From: Halalkalibacter oceani
Lineage (GTDB): Bacteria; Bacillota; Bacilli; Bacillales; Bacillaceae_D
DNA: 64,000 bases
NCBI RefSeq assembly: GCF_023715705.1
Contig: NZ_JAMBOS010000004.1
Location: forward strand, 213,451 to 277,450
Reading direction: 5' to 3'
A program made the translations under genes and the position numbers. The notes beneath the pieces were generated by a model. That model had not been told where the DNA came from. It was given only the letters and a program-made list of their open reading frames with translations, and did no database searches. Below, in pieces: positions 1 through 9,301 of this stretch (position 1 is its first letter; the number at the start of each line of letters is the position of its first letter).

Positions 1-2
1 GC

Positions 3-485
<483 letters not shown>

Positions 486-498
486 GGAGAGAATGCAG

Positions 499-2010
499 AT
501 GTCTATAAGAGAAATTCATTATCCATTATATAAAAAAGAAGATACGGATGCTTTTTTTGCCTTATTTCAAAATAATCTCGCTAATTTCGTCGTCATCGCC
601 GTTACAATGCTCGGGCTTGGCTTTCCAGCAAGCATCGTTTTTGGCAAAGTGATTCCCGGCGCGGCCGTTGCTGTTATTGTCGGCAACCTTTATTATGCCT
701 ATATGGCAAAACGTCTGGCTCAAAAGGAAGGCCGGACAGATGTCACCGCCCTTTCCTACGGGATCAGTACACCGGTCATGTTCGTGTTTTTATTCGGAGT
801 CCTCGTTCCGGCTCACGCCTTAACCGGCGATTATGAGCTTGCCTGGAAAATCGCTGTTGCCGCCGCCTTTTTAAGCGGGCTCGTCGAAGCACTTGTCAGC
901 TTCAGCGGCAATTGGATTCGCGCGCGGTTACCCCGCGCCGCCCTGCTCGGTGCGATCGCCGGGGTAGCGTTAACGTTTGTCGCCGGGGAAATGCTGTTTA
1001 ACACCTTTTCCATCCCGGTTGTTGGTCTTGTTTCGTTAGCCATCATTCTTGTTGGCATTGTTGGAAAAATCGCGATGCCGTTTCGCATCCCGGTCTCTCT
1101 CTTTGCCGTTCTCGCTGGTACGGTGCTTGCTTTCGCACTTGGTTTTCAGTCGACCGATCAAATTAGAGAAGGCTTTGCCAACATCGGCTTCTATCCGCTC
1201 CTGCCTTCGCTCGCCCCATTTGAGGGAATGAGCTACCTGTTCGGTGCGCTGATTGGTATTTTGGCTGTTCTTATTCCGATTACTCTGTATAATGCGATTG
1301 AAACGATGAACAATGTCGATGCGATGGCTGCTGCTGGAGACTCTTATGACGTCCGCGAATGCCAGGCGGTTGATGGCATTGGGACGATGATTGGCGCCAT
1401 TTTTGGCGGCTTGTTTCCGACTACTGTGTACATCGCTACAGTCGGCTCAAAGGAAATGGGAGCCGGTCGTGGCTACAGCATTCTAAATGCGATCGTCTTT
1501 GCTCTCGCGGCGATGAGCGGCCTGATTGCAGCACTGGCTGCGATTATTCCATTGGCAGCAGTTGCGCCGGTCCTTGTGTTCGTCGGAATGTCGATGATCG
1601 GAACCGCTTTTGCTTCAAACGACAAGAAGTATTACCCGGCTGTTGCTGTGGCGATGCTTCCTTATCTGGCAAACTATGTGATGACCCGCTTTAATAATGC
1701 TGCCGGGGAAGTGGTGGCCGGCATTTCAGAAGGAATTGTACCGCTCGGTCAAGGAGCGATGTTCACGGCGATCCTGCTCGGCGCGATGACCGTCGCAATC
1801 ATTGATCGCCATTTCCGTCAGGCGACGATTTTCGCCCTTATCGCCGCACTGCTGTCATTTGTCGGCTTCATGCACGCCCCGGCTCTCGCATTCAATGCAG
1901 CAGGCGATTTCGCCATCGGCTATTTGTTAGTCGCCGTATTCTTTATCTACTGCGCTTTTGCCAACCGGACTGCGGCCACAACCGAAGATCCACTGAAAAA
2001 AGCAGCATAA
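499..2010 (+). CDS. NCS2-type purine/xanthine permease
   Basis: Polytopic membrane protein of 503 residues, probably importing a purine base for the phosphoribosyltransferase just upstream. It has about 12-14 hydrophobic segments, an N-terminal cytoplasmic stretch, and a conserved NAIETMNNVD segment near the middle carrying the acidic residue expected at the substrate site of this superfamily. I chose ATG 499 because the AAGGAGA at 484-490 is eight bases before it; ATG 493 is too close. It is not an obvious PbuX orthologue: the sequence looks like the separate 500-residue NCS2 subgroup, so the exact substrate (xanthine, guanine, uracil) is open. A perfect hairpin follows the stop. Confidence 0.85.
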   Translation: MSIREIHYPLYKKEDTDAFFALFQNNLANFVVIAVTMLGLGFPASIVFGKVIPGAAVAVIVGNLYYAYMAKRLAQKEGRTDVTALSYGISTPVMFVFLFGVLVPAHALTGDYELAWKIAVAAAFLSGLVEALVSFSGNWIRARLPRAALLGAIAGVALTFVAGEMLFNTFSIPVVGLVSLAIILVGIVGKIAMPFRIPVSLFAVLAGTVLAFALGFQSTDQIREGFANIGFYPLLPSLAPFEGMSYLFGALIGILAVLIPITLYNAIETMNNVDAMAAAGDSYDVRECQAVDGIGTMIGAIFGGLFPTTVYIATVGSKEMGAGRGYSILNAIVFALAAMSGLIAALAAIIPLAAVAPVLVFVGMSMIGTAFASNDKKYYPAVAVAMLPYLANYVMTRFNNAAGEVVAGISEGIVPLGQGAMFTAILLGAMTVAIIDRHFRQATIFALIAALLSFVGFMHAPALAFNAAGDFAIGYLLVAVFFIYCAFANRTAATTEDPLKKAA

Positions 2011-2015
2011 GAAAA

Positions 2016-2056
2016 GAGCTTAGTGAAAAGGGTAGCTTTCCCTTTTCACTAAGCTC
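2016..2056. terminator. Perfect 17-bp hairpin after the xpt-permease operon
   Basis: Arms 2016-2032 and 2040-2056 pair perfectly around a seven-base loop. It lies six bases after the permease stop, so termination is the likely role, although no T-run follows the stem. Confidence 0.6.
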
Positions 2057-2153
2057 GAAGCAAGATGTGAAGTCTGCGCCTGCTTTTAAAACCATGTGCA
2101 GACTCCACTCACCATTTCGCGGATATGCCATGCAATAGCTCCACTCATTGCTT

Positions 2154-2201
2154 AGAGGCTGGGGCAAAAGGTTAAAAAAACAACCTTTTGCCCCAGCCTC
2201 T
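2154..2201 (-). terminator. 20-bp hairpin terminator of the GGCTGGGRCAAAAGGT family
   Basis: Arms 2154-2173 and 2182-2201 are perfectly complementary; on the minus strand the loop is a run of T. It directly follows the stop of the minus-strand SDR gene. Related hairpins occur near 7133 and 22156, and a half copy at 63854. Confidence 0.75.
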
Positions 2202-2202
2202 T

Positions 2203-2943
2203 CTACTGTTCATAAATCATTTTTCGGGTCATGCCTCCGTCAATCGTGATGGTTTCTCCGTTGATAAATGAGTTGTCGTCGTCCGCGAGGAACAGGCAAG
2301 CACGCGCGATATCATCAGGGTCGCCGACGCGCTTTGAAAAATGCTGGGCGTGATCCTGCTCACGCAGCTCCTCACGCTTTCCGGTATGAATCCAGCCAGG
2401 GCTGATTGCATTGACCCGGATCCCTTCTTCCTGAAATGAGGCGGCCAACGCATGCGTGAGTGCGACGATGCCGCCCTTTGAAGCGGCGTAGGCCTCAGAG
2501 TGCGGCTCGGACATGGCTGCCCGGGTCGAAGCAATATTAATGATCGCCCCTTTTTTCTGCTTACGCATCACTTTTGCGGCTTCTCTCGAAAAAAGAAAGA
2601 CGCTTCTTACATTTGTTGCCAGGATGTCATCCCAGTCCGATACACTTAACTCAAAAGGAGAACTCCACTTCGATTTACCGGCGTTGTTAATGAGAACATC
2701 AATTCGGCCATATTGCTGGTGAACATGGCTGACAAGCTCAATAATTTGCTCCTCGTGCCTGACATCACAGCGGATCGCATGAGCTTCTCCATTTCGTTTG
2801 CGGATATCAGCAGCCACTTCAGCCGCCGCCTCCATTTCCATATCGGCCAGAATGACGACGGCCCCGCTTTTCGCAAACGCCCGGGACACAGCCGCTCCGA
2901 TCCCTTGAGCCGCTCCTGTTACAATGACAACACGCTTCTCCAT
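2203..2943 (-). CDS. SDR family oxidoreductase (3-oxoacyl-ACP reductase/glucose dehydrogenase-like)
   Basis: Classical short-chain dehydrogenase of 246 residues using NAD(P). Visible are the nucleotide-binding VTGAAQGIGAAV at the N-terminus, the LINNAGKS motif near residue 85, the catalytic serine in INIASTRA, and the YAASK dyad, followed by the ISPGWIHT and NGETITIDGGM elements of FabG-type SDRs. I moved the start to ATG 2943 because the GGAGGAGA at 2948-2955 is correctly spaced; an upstream in-frame ATG would bury it. The gene is downstream of the CynX-type exporter on the same strand, 32 bases away, perhaps as an operon. The substrate cannot be read from the sequence. Confidence 0.85.
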   Translation of the reverse strand: MEKRVVIVTGAAQGIGAAVSRAFAKSGAVVILADMEMEAAAEVAADIRKRNGEAHAIRCDVRHEEQIIELVSHVHQQYGRIDVLINNAGKSKWSSPFELSVSDWDDILATNVRSVFLFSREAAKVMRKQKKGAIINIASTRAAMSEPHSEAYAASKGGIVALTHALAASFQEEGIRVNAISPGWIHTGKREELREQDHAQHFSKRVGDPDDIARACLFLADDDNSFINGETITIDGGMTRKMIYEQ

Positions 2944-2975
2944 TTTTTCTCCTCCTTTTTTCTCTCTCATATAGC

Positions 2976-4196
2976 TTAGCTTGCCTGCTTTTGAAAAAGT
3001 ACCCGGTCCTGTGTGGCATACATCCCTGAGACAACCATTATAAGACTGAACCCGACCAAAAGGAAAATGGCCGGCGACCAGGAATGAAAGTAGTCAAACA
3101 GATAACCCATGAAGAGAGGGCCGATCGCCGCTAAAAAATAGCCGCCGGATTGAGCCATTCCCGACAGGTTCGCAGCCTCCACCCCATTGGCGGTGCGCAA
3201 GCCGAATAGCGTTAGCGCCAAGCTGATGCCAGCCCCCTGTCCGAGCCCAAGCAGCACATTAAAAAGGGTAAGCGAAGCGACACTACCGCCGTTGTACAGG
3301 CCGATAAAGCCGATAAGATAAAGCGCGACAATAGCCAGTACGATCGGCCTCTGGCTCTTCAGCCGCACGGCCAGGATCGGAACGGCGAGCGTTGCCGGCA
3401 AGCCGGCAATTTGCATGATCGTCAGCAACCATCCCGCTGTCGGCACATCAACTCCACGGCTTATGAGAATTTCCGGCAGCCAGGCAATTAAGCAATAAAA
3501 AATCGCCGATTGAAAGCCCATGAAGATCGTTACCTGCCAGGCTAAGGGAGAGCGAAAGAGCGAGCTGCTTGCTTCAAAGACCGGTAACGTCTTTGTCTTT
3601 TGACGGGCGCGCAATTGCGGCAGCCAGACGAGCATCCCGGCTCCTGACAACAGAGCCCAAACGGCCAACGCCTTTTGCCAGCCGAGGCCAACCGTCTCCG
3701 CAAGCGGAATGCTTACTCCAGAAGCCAAAGCGGCCATCAACGACATTGACGTTGTAAATACTCCCGTCATGACGCCCATCTTTTCAGGGTATTTTTCTTT
3801 AACGATCGCCAGAATTAAAACGTTACAAATCGCGATCCCCAGTCCAATCATCGCTGTGCCAACAAATAAAGCCGGCAAATATCCCGTGGAGCGCAGGAGG
3901 ATTCCCGCAGTCAGCACAACTAAGGCGAGAAAAACAACCGTTTCATTTCCGAGCTTTCTTCCCAATTTCGGGGCGACGATGGAAAAAACACCGAACGCAA
4001 GTAACGGCAACGTTGTTAAAAGTCCGATCGCTGTATTGGACATTCCCGTATCGGCGCGTATCCAGCCAATTAGCGGTCCAACAGAGGTAATAGCCGAACG
4101 CAGGTTAAAAGCGGCGATAATAAAGGCGGCAACAAACAACCATGTACTTAATGGGACATGCTTACTTCCAGATAGAGTATTATTCTTTATGTTCAT
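2976..4196 (-). CDS. MFS transporter, CynX/NimT (YycB-like) family
   Basis: 406-residue major facilitator protein with twelve predicted membrane segments. The opening segment containing AAFNLRSAITSVGPLIG is typical of the CynX/NimT family (cyanate and 2-nitroimidazole transporters, YycB in B. subtilis), and GLLTTLPLLAFG follows in TM2. GGGGAGA stands six bases before the ATG. Followed 32 bases on by the SDR gene on the same strand. Its substrate in this organism is unknown; family membership is the firm part of this call. Confidence 0.85.
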   Translation of the reverse strand: MNIKNNTLSGSKHVPLSTWLFVAAFIIAAFNLRSAITSVGPLIGWIRADTGMSNTAIGLLTTLPLLAFGVFSIVAPKLGRKLGNETVVFLALVVLTAGILLRSTGYLPALFVGTAMIGLGIAICNVLILAIVKEKYPEKMGVMTGVFTTSMSLMAALASGVSIPLAETVGLGWQKALAVWALLSGAGMLVWLPQLRARQKTKTLPVFEASSSLFRSPLAWQVTIFMGFQSAIFYCLIAWLPEILISRGVDVPTAGWLLTIMQIAGLPATLAVPILAVRLKSQRPIVLAIVALYLIGFIGLYNGGSVASLTLFNVLLGLGQGAGISLALTLFGLRTANGVEAANLSGMAQSGGYFLAAIGPLFMGYLFDYFHSWSPAIFLLVGFSLIMVVSGMYATQDRVLFQKQAS

Positions 4197-4465
4197 CTCT
4201 GTCTCCCCTTACTTCATACCCGCACTTTTCTATTTAAATCCTGTGCAAGATATCGTAAAAATCCAACAATTTATTAATTTCCATATTGTAACATGAAAAT
4301 GATCTTTAGTGTGACGAAAGAAAGACGTTTTTTTCGTGGACTTAACCAAGGATCCTTCACCGTCCCGCTGATTTTTCTTTAAAGCAACAATCAAGTAACG
4401 AATCAATGTTTCATTTTCCTGATAATCGAGAATATAAATAGAAACAGACGGATGGAGGTGAGGCT

Positions 4466-4636
4466 ATGTATATCCTGCTCAGCTTCGCGCTGCTTGTTTT
4501 CGCTTTGATTGGCGCGACTTATAATATTGGCAGCTATGCGATTTATGTATTTTTGGCGTTAGCCTTTATTCTTCTTTCCGCGCATATCCTCAATCATGTG
4601 CCAAAACGTGAAAACATCGCCGAAAAAGTAGAATAG
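4466..4636 (+). CDS. Small two-helix membrane protein, 56 residues
   Basis: ATG 4466 is preceded by a strong GGAGGTGAGG. The product is almost wholly hydrophobic: two membrane helices (about residues 2-21 and 24-44) joined by a short NIGSY turn, then a charged tail containing PKRENIAEKVE. A strong terminator follows 33 bases after the stop, so this is a complete monocistronic unit. I do not recognise the family; the ribosome site, codon use and terminator make a real gene likely. Confidence 0.7.
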   Translation: MYILLSFALLVFALIGATYNIGSYAIYVFLALAFILLSAHILNHVPKRENIAEKVE

Positions 4637-4669
4637 TTGAAGTCAGCCTGAGGATGGGGCACTGGCTTC

Positions 4670-4720
4670 GAGCCTGAGAAAACGGGGAAGCATCACCCGT
4701 TTTTCTCAGGCTCTTTTTTA
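4670..4720 (+). terminator. Rho-independent terminator of the small membrane protein gene
   Basis: Arms from GAGCCTGAGAAAACGGG (4670-4686) and its near-perfect complement (4696-4713), followed by a run of six T. Confidence 0.85.
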
Positions 4721-4796
4721 TCAAGTCAAATGATTATGAATGTTACTTAACTATGTGTTAAACTGTTTTTATGTCACATTTCAACTGAGGTTTACG

Positions 4797-5345
4797 ATGG
4801 AATATGTGGATCCGATCCGAAAGATCGAGCAAATAAATCAAATTAAAAGGCTGTTAGCAGCGCGTTCTTCCCGTGATTATTTACTGTTTGTCATGGGCAT
4901 TAATACAGGGCTTCGCATTACTCAGTTGCTTTCTCTAAAAAAAGAAGATGTTATGAAGCAGGACTGCGTGCGTGATTTTCTTTTTGTCGCTTCTATCGAC
5001 GAAGCGATTTATCTAAATCAAAGCGTTAAGTTAGCCCTTCAGCACCATCTTGCTGAAATGAAGCAGGCAGACGATTATTTGTTTGCTTCCGCAAAAACAG
5101 GTAAGCCGATCACAAGACAGCAGGCATATCGTATTATTTCCCAGGCGGCTCAGCAGGTGGGCATCCCGGGAAAAATCGGCACTCATACATTGCGGAAAAC
5201 CTTCGGCTATCATGCCTACCGGCGTGGAATCGCAATCTCCTTCTTACAAAAACGCTTTAATCATAAAACCCGATCAACAACCTTGGACTACATTGGCGTG
5301 ACAGCTGAAGAGAACCGGCCTCCAGAGATAGACGTCGATTTGTAA
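4797..5345 (+). CDS. Minimal tyrosine recombinase (catalytic domain only)
   Basis: 182-residue protein of the phage-integrase/XerCD superfamily with no N-terminal core-binding domain. The catalytic residues are present: Arg40 in NTGLRITQLL, His130 and Arg133 in THTLRKTFGYH, His156 in FNHKT, and Tyr165 in TLDYIG. The start is ATG 4797, six bases after TGAGG; the longer reading from 4740 has no ribosome site. No excisionase, attachment-site repeat or other phage gene lies nearby, so it may be a domesticated resolvase-like enzyme. Such short stand-alone recombinases are common in Bacillus; their targets are mostly unknown to me. Confidence 0.85.
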   Translation: MEYVDPIRKIEQINQIKRLLAARSSRDYLLFVMGINTGLRITQLLSLKKEDVMKQDCVRDFLFVASIDEAIYLNQSVKLALQHHLAEMKQADDYLFASAKTGKPITRQQAYRIISQAAQQVGIPGKIGTHTLRKTFGYHAYRRGIAISFLQKRFNHKTRSTTLDYIGVTAEENRPPEIDVDL

Positions 5346-5402
5346 TTCCTCTTTTACGCTCATATTAAAGACAGATCAAATAAAGGAGTGGAGACCACTA
5401 CT

Positions 5403-6887
5403 ATGATGAATCAGGCTTTTTCCATTGATTACTTTATATTGCTGGCCGGACTGCTGCTCGTGGCAGGTGTGATCACCGCCAAGTTCTCGACGAGGCTAGG
5501 CGTTCCCGCGCTGGTCCTTTTCTTGCTCGTCGGAATGCTTGCCGGCAGTGACGGCCTCGGATTTATTTATTTTGATAATCCAACGTACGCCCAGCTTATC
5601 GGGATACTCGCCTTAGTCATTATTCTATTTGAAGGGGGCTTGCAGACGAAGTGGACCACCATAAAGCGCGTCGCCGCCCCTTCCTTATCTCTGGCCACAA
5701 TCGGGGTGATTTTGACCTCCTCCGGTGTCGCCGTTGCCGCTAAATTCATCTTGGATGTGTCCTGGCTGGAAGCTTTTCTATTTGGAGCAATAGTTGGTTC
5801 GACTGATGCGGCGGCCGTATTTGCCGTTCTAAAAGGAAAGAACATTCGTAAGCGCCTCGGTTCAACTTTGGAAGCAGAATCAGGAACGAATGATCCGATG
5901 GCAGTTTTCCTTACGATTTCCTTTATCGAATTAATAGCGTCTGATCAGCCAAATTACCTCTTTATGCTCGGTTCATTCTTTTGGCAGATGGGCATGGGAA
6001 TTGTGTTTGGCTTTGCGCTCGGTAAGGTCGCCTCGCTTGCAATCAATCGAATCAACCTCGACTCGAGTGGCTTGTACCCTGTGTTTGCTTTAGCTTTTGC
6101 TCTTTTAACTTACAGTGTTACCGCTCTTATCGGGGCAAGCGGATTACTGGCTGTTTATGTCGCCGCCTTGCTCATCGGCAATTCGGACTTGACCTACCGT
6201 CATTCGATTTTCCGCTTTAACGAAGGATTCGCCTGGATGATGCAGATTTTAATGTTTGTCATTCTCGGCCTTCTTGTTTTTCCAACACAGCTGTTCGACT
6301 GGGGTATCATTATTCGCGGAGTCGTTTTATCTTTGCTACTGATGCTTGTCGCCCGGCCAATCGCCGTTTTTCTTTCCACGATTGGAATGGGATTTTCCAT
6401 CAAGGAACGTACCTTCCTTGCCTGGGCGGGCCTACGGGGAGCTGTACCGATCGTACTGGCGACATTTCCGATGATTGCTGGACTGGAAAACAGCCAATTG
6501 TTTTTTAATGTAATCTTTTTCGTCGTCCTCACTTCGGCACTTATTCAAGGATCGACGATCTCCTTTTTTGCTGAAAAGCTTCATTTAACTGGCACACAAA
6601 AGCCGACACCTCTGCATTCGCTTGAGCTTGTCTCGATCGGAAAAGCCAATGCCGAAATTATCGAGATTGAAATAAGCGAGAATAATATAGTCGTAGATCA
6701 ATCATTAGCCGAGATCTCCTTTCCGAAAGATGTGCTCGTGAATGCGATTATCCGCCAGGGAGATTTAATTACTCCGGCCGGTGATACTCGTTTACGGGCC
6801 GGCGATATTCTCTACGTTCTCGTCGCCAAGCAAAGCAAGCAGGCGGTCAAAACATTATTTGCCGACAAAGAACCGCAACCGGATTAA
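5403..6887 (+). CDS. CPA1 family potassium (sodium)/proton antiporter with TrkA-C domain
   Basis: Inner-membrane antiporter of 494 residues resembling NhaP2/CvrA. The first 390 residues are about twelve helices with the family signatures LFEGGLQTKW and the transport-site region VGSTDAAAVFAVL and ESGTNDPMAV. The C-terminal 100 residues form a cytoplasmic TrkA-C (RCK-C) regulatory domain, ending in ITPAGDTRLRAGDILYVLV. GGAG at 5390-5393 is nine bases before ATG 5403; a GTG at 5388 overlaps the ribosome site and is unlikely. It probably exports K+ or Na+ in exchange for protons. A clear terminator follows. Confidence 0.9.
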   Translation: MMNQAFSIDYFILLAGLLLVAGVITAKFSTRLGVPALVLFLLVGMLAGSDGLGFIYFDNPTYAQLIGILALVIILFEGGLQTKWTTIKRVAAPSLSLATIGVILTSSGVAVAAKFILDVSWLEAFLFGAIVGSTDAAAVFAVLKGKNIRKRLGSTLEAESGTNDPMAVFLTISFIELIASDQPNYLFMLGSFFWQMGMGIVFGFALGKVASLAINRINLDSSGLYPVFALAFALLTYSVTALIGASGLLAVYVAALLIGNSDLTYRHSIFRFNEGFAWMMQILMFVILGLLVFPTQLFDWGIIIRGVVLSLLLMLVARPIAVFLSTIGMGFSIKERTFLAWAGLRGAVPIVLATFPMIAGLENSQLFFNVIFFVVLTSALIQGSTISFFAEKLHLTGTQKPTPLHSLELVSIGKANAEIIEIEISENNIVVDQSLAEISFPKDVLVNAIIRQGDLITPAGDTRLRAGDILYVLVAKQSKQAVKTLFADKEPQPD

Positions 6888-6902
6888 AAACAGACTACCA
6901 TT

Positions 6903-6943
6903 AGCAGCACAAACCAGAACCATCGTTTGTGCTGCTGTTTTTT
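6903..6943 (+). terminator. Terminator of the CPA1 antiporter gene
   Basis: 12-bp perfect stem (AGCAGCACAAAC at 6903-6914 with its complement at 6925-6936), then a G and a run of seven T. Confidence 0.9.
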
Positions 6944-7132
6944 TGCCGTATAAGAGAAGATCGACCAGCCCCTGAGATCAGATAGAATCCGTTTCGGATG
7001 TAGGGACTCTGGAGATCGTGTTGGGAAGACTATGATGATATGACAAACGTAACCTCAAAGAAAGCCCGCTTAGAAATCATAGCCAAGTTTAGTCTTCACG
7101 ATTAAAAGATACTTGACTAATCATAAGAAAGA

Positions 7133-7167
7133 GCTGGGCAAAAGGTTTTTTATACCTTTCGCCCAGC
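7133..7167 (-). terminator. GGCTGGG-type hairpin serving the small gene at 7191-7310
   Basis: GCTGGGCAAAAGGT (7133-7146) pairs with 7154-7167 apart from one mismatch, with a T/A-rich loop. It lies 23 bases beyond the stop of the minus-strand 39-residue gene. Confidence 0.7.
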
Positions 7168-7190
7168 CCTTAGCTCTTTGATGGTCAGGC

Positions 7191-7310
7191 TTACGAAAAA
7201 GCTTTAATGCCGACGACAAAATGAATGAAGGCAAACACGACAATCATCATCACAATCCCAAAGGCCAGGCCGGTAAGGGATTCCTTGATATGAAAGTTGT
7301 TTTTATTCAT
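7191..7310 (-). CDS. Single-helix small membrane protein, 39 residues
   Basis: Reads MNKNNFHIKESLTGLAFG then a membrane helix to the C-terminus, ending GIKAFS. A textbook GGAGGAAATGTC immediately precedes the ATG, and a terminator follows the stop. An N-terminal charged arm followed by one helix (about residues 13-34) is what can be seen. I do not recognise a family. It is too short for routine ORF calling but the ribosome site makes it convincing. Confidence 0.7.
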   Translation of the reverse strand: MNKNNFHIKESLTGLAFGIVMMIVVFAFIHFVVGIKAFS

Positions 7311-7335
7311 GACATTTCCTCCTTTGTTTTCGTTT

Positions 7336-7662
7336 CTATAACGGAAACAAAGAGGAAATAAATGTACTTTGGAATTTAACAGGCAGCAGCAGCGCCTTCG
7401 TTTTTAATAGCGGAATCGCCGAACTCAGCCAGTCACCGCCCGGCAGTAACTGTCGGTCGCCGCTCTGAATCGCCGCTTCTTCTATCTTTTTCTTTTTGAG
7501 CGGCGGAGGCGGGTAGCTAAGATCACAGGAAGGATCGACATCTGCCGTCACATACAGGAGAGGCAGATTCTGCTTGTCCTCTACCTCCTGATTAAAAGCA
7601 GGCAAAGGGGCAAAAAGCGCAGATAGAAGCAGACTGATTACGAGCAATCCTTTTCCGAGCAT
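7336..7662 (-). CDS. Putative small secreted protein, 108 residues
   Basis: From ATG 7662, with GGGGAGAG just upstream, the product begins with a plausible signal peptide (MLGKGLLVISLLLSALFA, cleavage after about residue 24). The mature part is short, includes a PPPPLKKKK stretch, and ends in an unusually hydrophobic tail. No family recognised, and base composition does not settle whether it is coding. The upstream in-frame codons to 7704 lack a ribosome site. Confidence 0.4.
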   Translation of the reverse strand: MLGKGLLVISLLLSALFAPLPAFNQEVEDKQNLPLLYVTADVDPSCDLSYPPPPLKKKKIEEAAIQSGDRQLLPGGDWLSSAIPLLKTKALLLPVKFQSTFISSLFPL

Positions 7663-7800
7663 CCATCTCTCCCCTTCCCGCCATTTTACTTTCATTATAA
7701 ACAACTTCTCTGACGCAAGCTACAAGATTTTCCTGGAACCGTTCCAGCGCCGGATAGACGCGCCACTCGTTACATATGCTACTAAAAAGGAGTGATAAAG

Positions 7801-7992
7801 ATGAAAAAAACGCTGACGGAGCAATACGAAAACGCCGCTGACGCGAAAGAACAAGTGACGATTCAAACCGACGATTCTCTCCCCAACAAGAAAAACATAC
7901 CTGGTGATTCCGTGGAGGCGCATAAAGAACTGGAAAAAGCCAATGCCCTGATCACAGGGGAAGAAATCAGACAGCAGAACGAAAACCTGTAG
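7801..7992 (+). CDS. Small hydrophilic protein, 63 residues
   Basis: ATG 7801 follows AAAAGGAGTGATAAAG, a good ribosome site. The product is highly charged and polar, rich in Glu, Lys, Asn and Gln, has no membrane segment, and reads like the small acidic proteins common in Bacillus genomes (TLTEQYENAADAKEQV near the start, EEIRQQNENL at the end). No family recognised and no function proposed. The GTG at 7792 lies inside the ribosome site. Confidence 0.6.
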   Translation: MKKTLTEQYENAADAKEQVTIQTDDSLPNKKNIPGDSVEAHKELEKANALITGEEIRQQNENL

Positions 7993-8991
7993 CTCTCTCA
8001 CCCCCTCGCCTTGCACCTTCATCGCTGTACGGCCTCAGCTGATCCTTTAAAATCGATACAGCTGGGCGAGAGTCGGATTTAATGGCGATAGATACGACAG
8101 AGAGCTTGAGCCTGAAGGTGGTATCCCCTTTTGGCTCAAGCTCCGATGCAATTTCTTCGAAACTTTGTATAGAAAAAAATGGATCACCTGTTCTTTATTT
8201 GATTCCACTAGAAAAAGCGGACGTGATGGGAGGGGCGATTCCTGCCGAATGGAACAGGAGGTTAAAATCCAACGGCGCAACCGGTTCGTTCAACGCCCGC
8301 CTATGGAAAACGTGCCCCCTATCCCGGTAGCGAGGCCGATGAACCACATCCTCCCTACTAATGAAAAAGGCTTGTCGACTTTTTCGCCATACAAATTCCT
8401 TCAAAGTTTTTTATTATTTTTCATTTCCTAAAAAAATTTTCATAATTTATGACAATTTTCAAAACAATTTACCCAGGACAATTAGCATAAAAGTGTTATC
8501 GATTGTATGCTTCACCCCCAGAATTAAAGAGATGCCGAAATAAAGACCGTGATTTTGACCCGATGGCAGTCCCCAGCTTTACGTAAAAAGCTTACTTGTC
8601 AAACGACCAGTCAACTTCCGCTTTTCAAGTTGCATAACGTTTAAATAAAGGCCGATCCTATACCTGAAGTGAAATCATGCATGTTAAATATTGCTTTCTT
8701 ATCGTATAATAGACCTATAAGGACTTTTTGCTTGTTTATGACAGAGGCGCAGACCTATCAATAGCTTCACTGGTTAAGCAGCAGATGTCGTCATTGTATG
8801 AGTTTACGTTTCCATTCATACCACCGAGTGTCAGCGCTGTCTGATTTACATTGCGCCACTAAACAAAACAACCTAGTATTTTCGTATGAAAACGAGGAAT
8901 ACTTTCTATAAAAAAGGGTATCTATCCATATACCCTCATCGAAATACCTATTCTGATAAATGATTTCCGCGAGAGGAAGAAAGGAGACAGC
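7993..8991. other. About 1 kb without a supportable gene
   Basis: Several short overlapping frames exist on both strands but none has a ribosome site plus protein-like composition. Visible structure: an 11-bp perfect inverted repeat (GAGCTTGAGCC at 8102-8112 with 8133-8143); a TATAAT at 8705-8710 without a good -35 box; and two small hairpins near 8873-8905 and 8920-8940 just before the small gene at 8992. It could hold a regulatory RNA or decayed sequence. Confidence 0.5.
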
Positions 8992-9147
8992 ATGATCTCA
9001 AACGAAGAAATGATTATTTTTATTAAGGAATTTTACTTATTGTTAAATGAGTACCAAAATTGCGAGGACGATGATCTCAAGAAGCAAATTCAAAATGATA
9101 TTTTATTCTTAAGTGAAATTATCTTAGCATTAAATGATAAAAAATGA
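8992..9147 (+). CDS. Small acidic protein of unknown function, 51 residues
   Basis: ATG 8992 stands seven bases after AAGGAGA. The product is mostly helix-forming, with a cysteine in EYQNCEDDDLKK and leucine/isoleucine repeats spaced like a short helical hairpin. The size and helical build recall Spo0E-like phosphatases, but the SQELD-type motif of that family is absent, so I do not assign it. The upstream leader is long and contains two small hairpins. Composition is AT-richer than the neighbours, which may mean recent acquisition. Confidence 0.6.
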   Translation: MISNEEMIIFIKEFYLLLNEYQNCEDDDLKKQIQNDILFLSEIILALNDKK

Positions 9148-9301
9148 AAGAGCTCTTATTTCCGCTTGGACTTTACTAGTGGAGCTGTCGGATAAGCCTG
9201 TGCATTCATAGCAAAGGTTTCCCCTTAACAGAAAATAAAGCCCTTTCACAAAACATAACGTGAGGCAACCAGTTTGACATAGATTCAGCTGTTCCCAGCT
9301 C

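Larger units (their letters stand above)
6888..7190. other. Gene-free interval with two terminators
   Basis: Holds the antiporter terminator at the left and a GGCTGGG-type hairpin at the right. Between them (about 6950-7125) I see no open frame with a ribosome site and no further repeat. Confidence 0.6.

Noticed and set aside
4400..4440. Possible sigma-B promoter before the small membrane gene
   Set aside because: GTTTCA and GAGAAT are only partial matches to the GTTT and GGGWAT boxes; not strong enough to list.
5567..6532. Long antisense frames opposite the antiporter gene
   Set aside because: They mirror codon bias of the real gene, with no ribosome site.
8047..8431. Overlapping ORFs of 69-88 residues on both strands
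   Set aside because: No ribosome sites, composition not protein-like, and they overlap each other. The 11-bp inverted repeat at 8102-8143 explains part of the symmetry.
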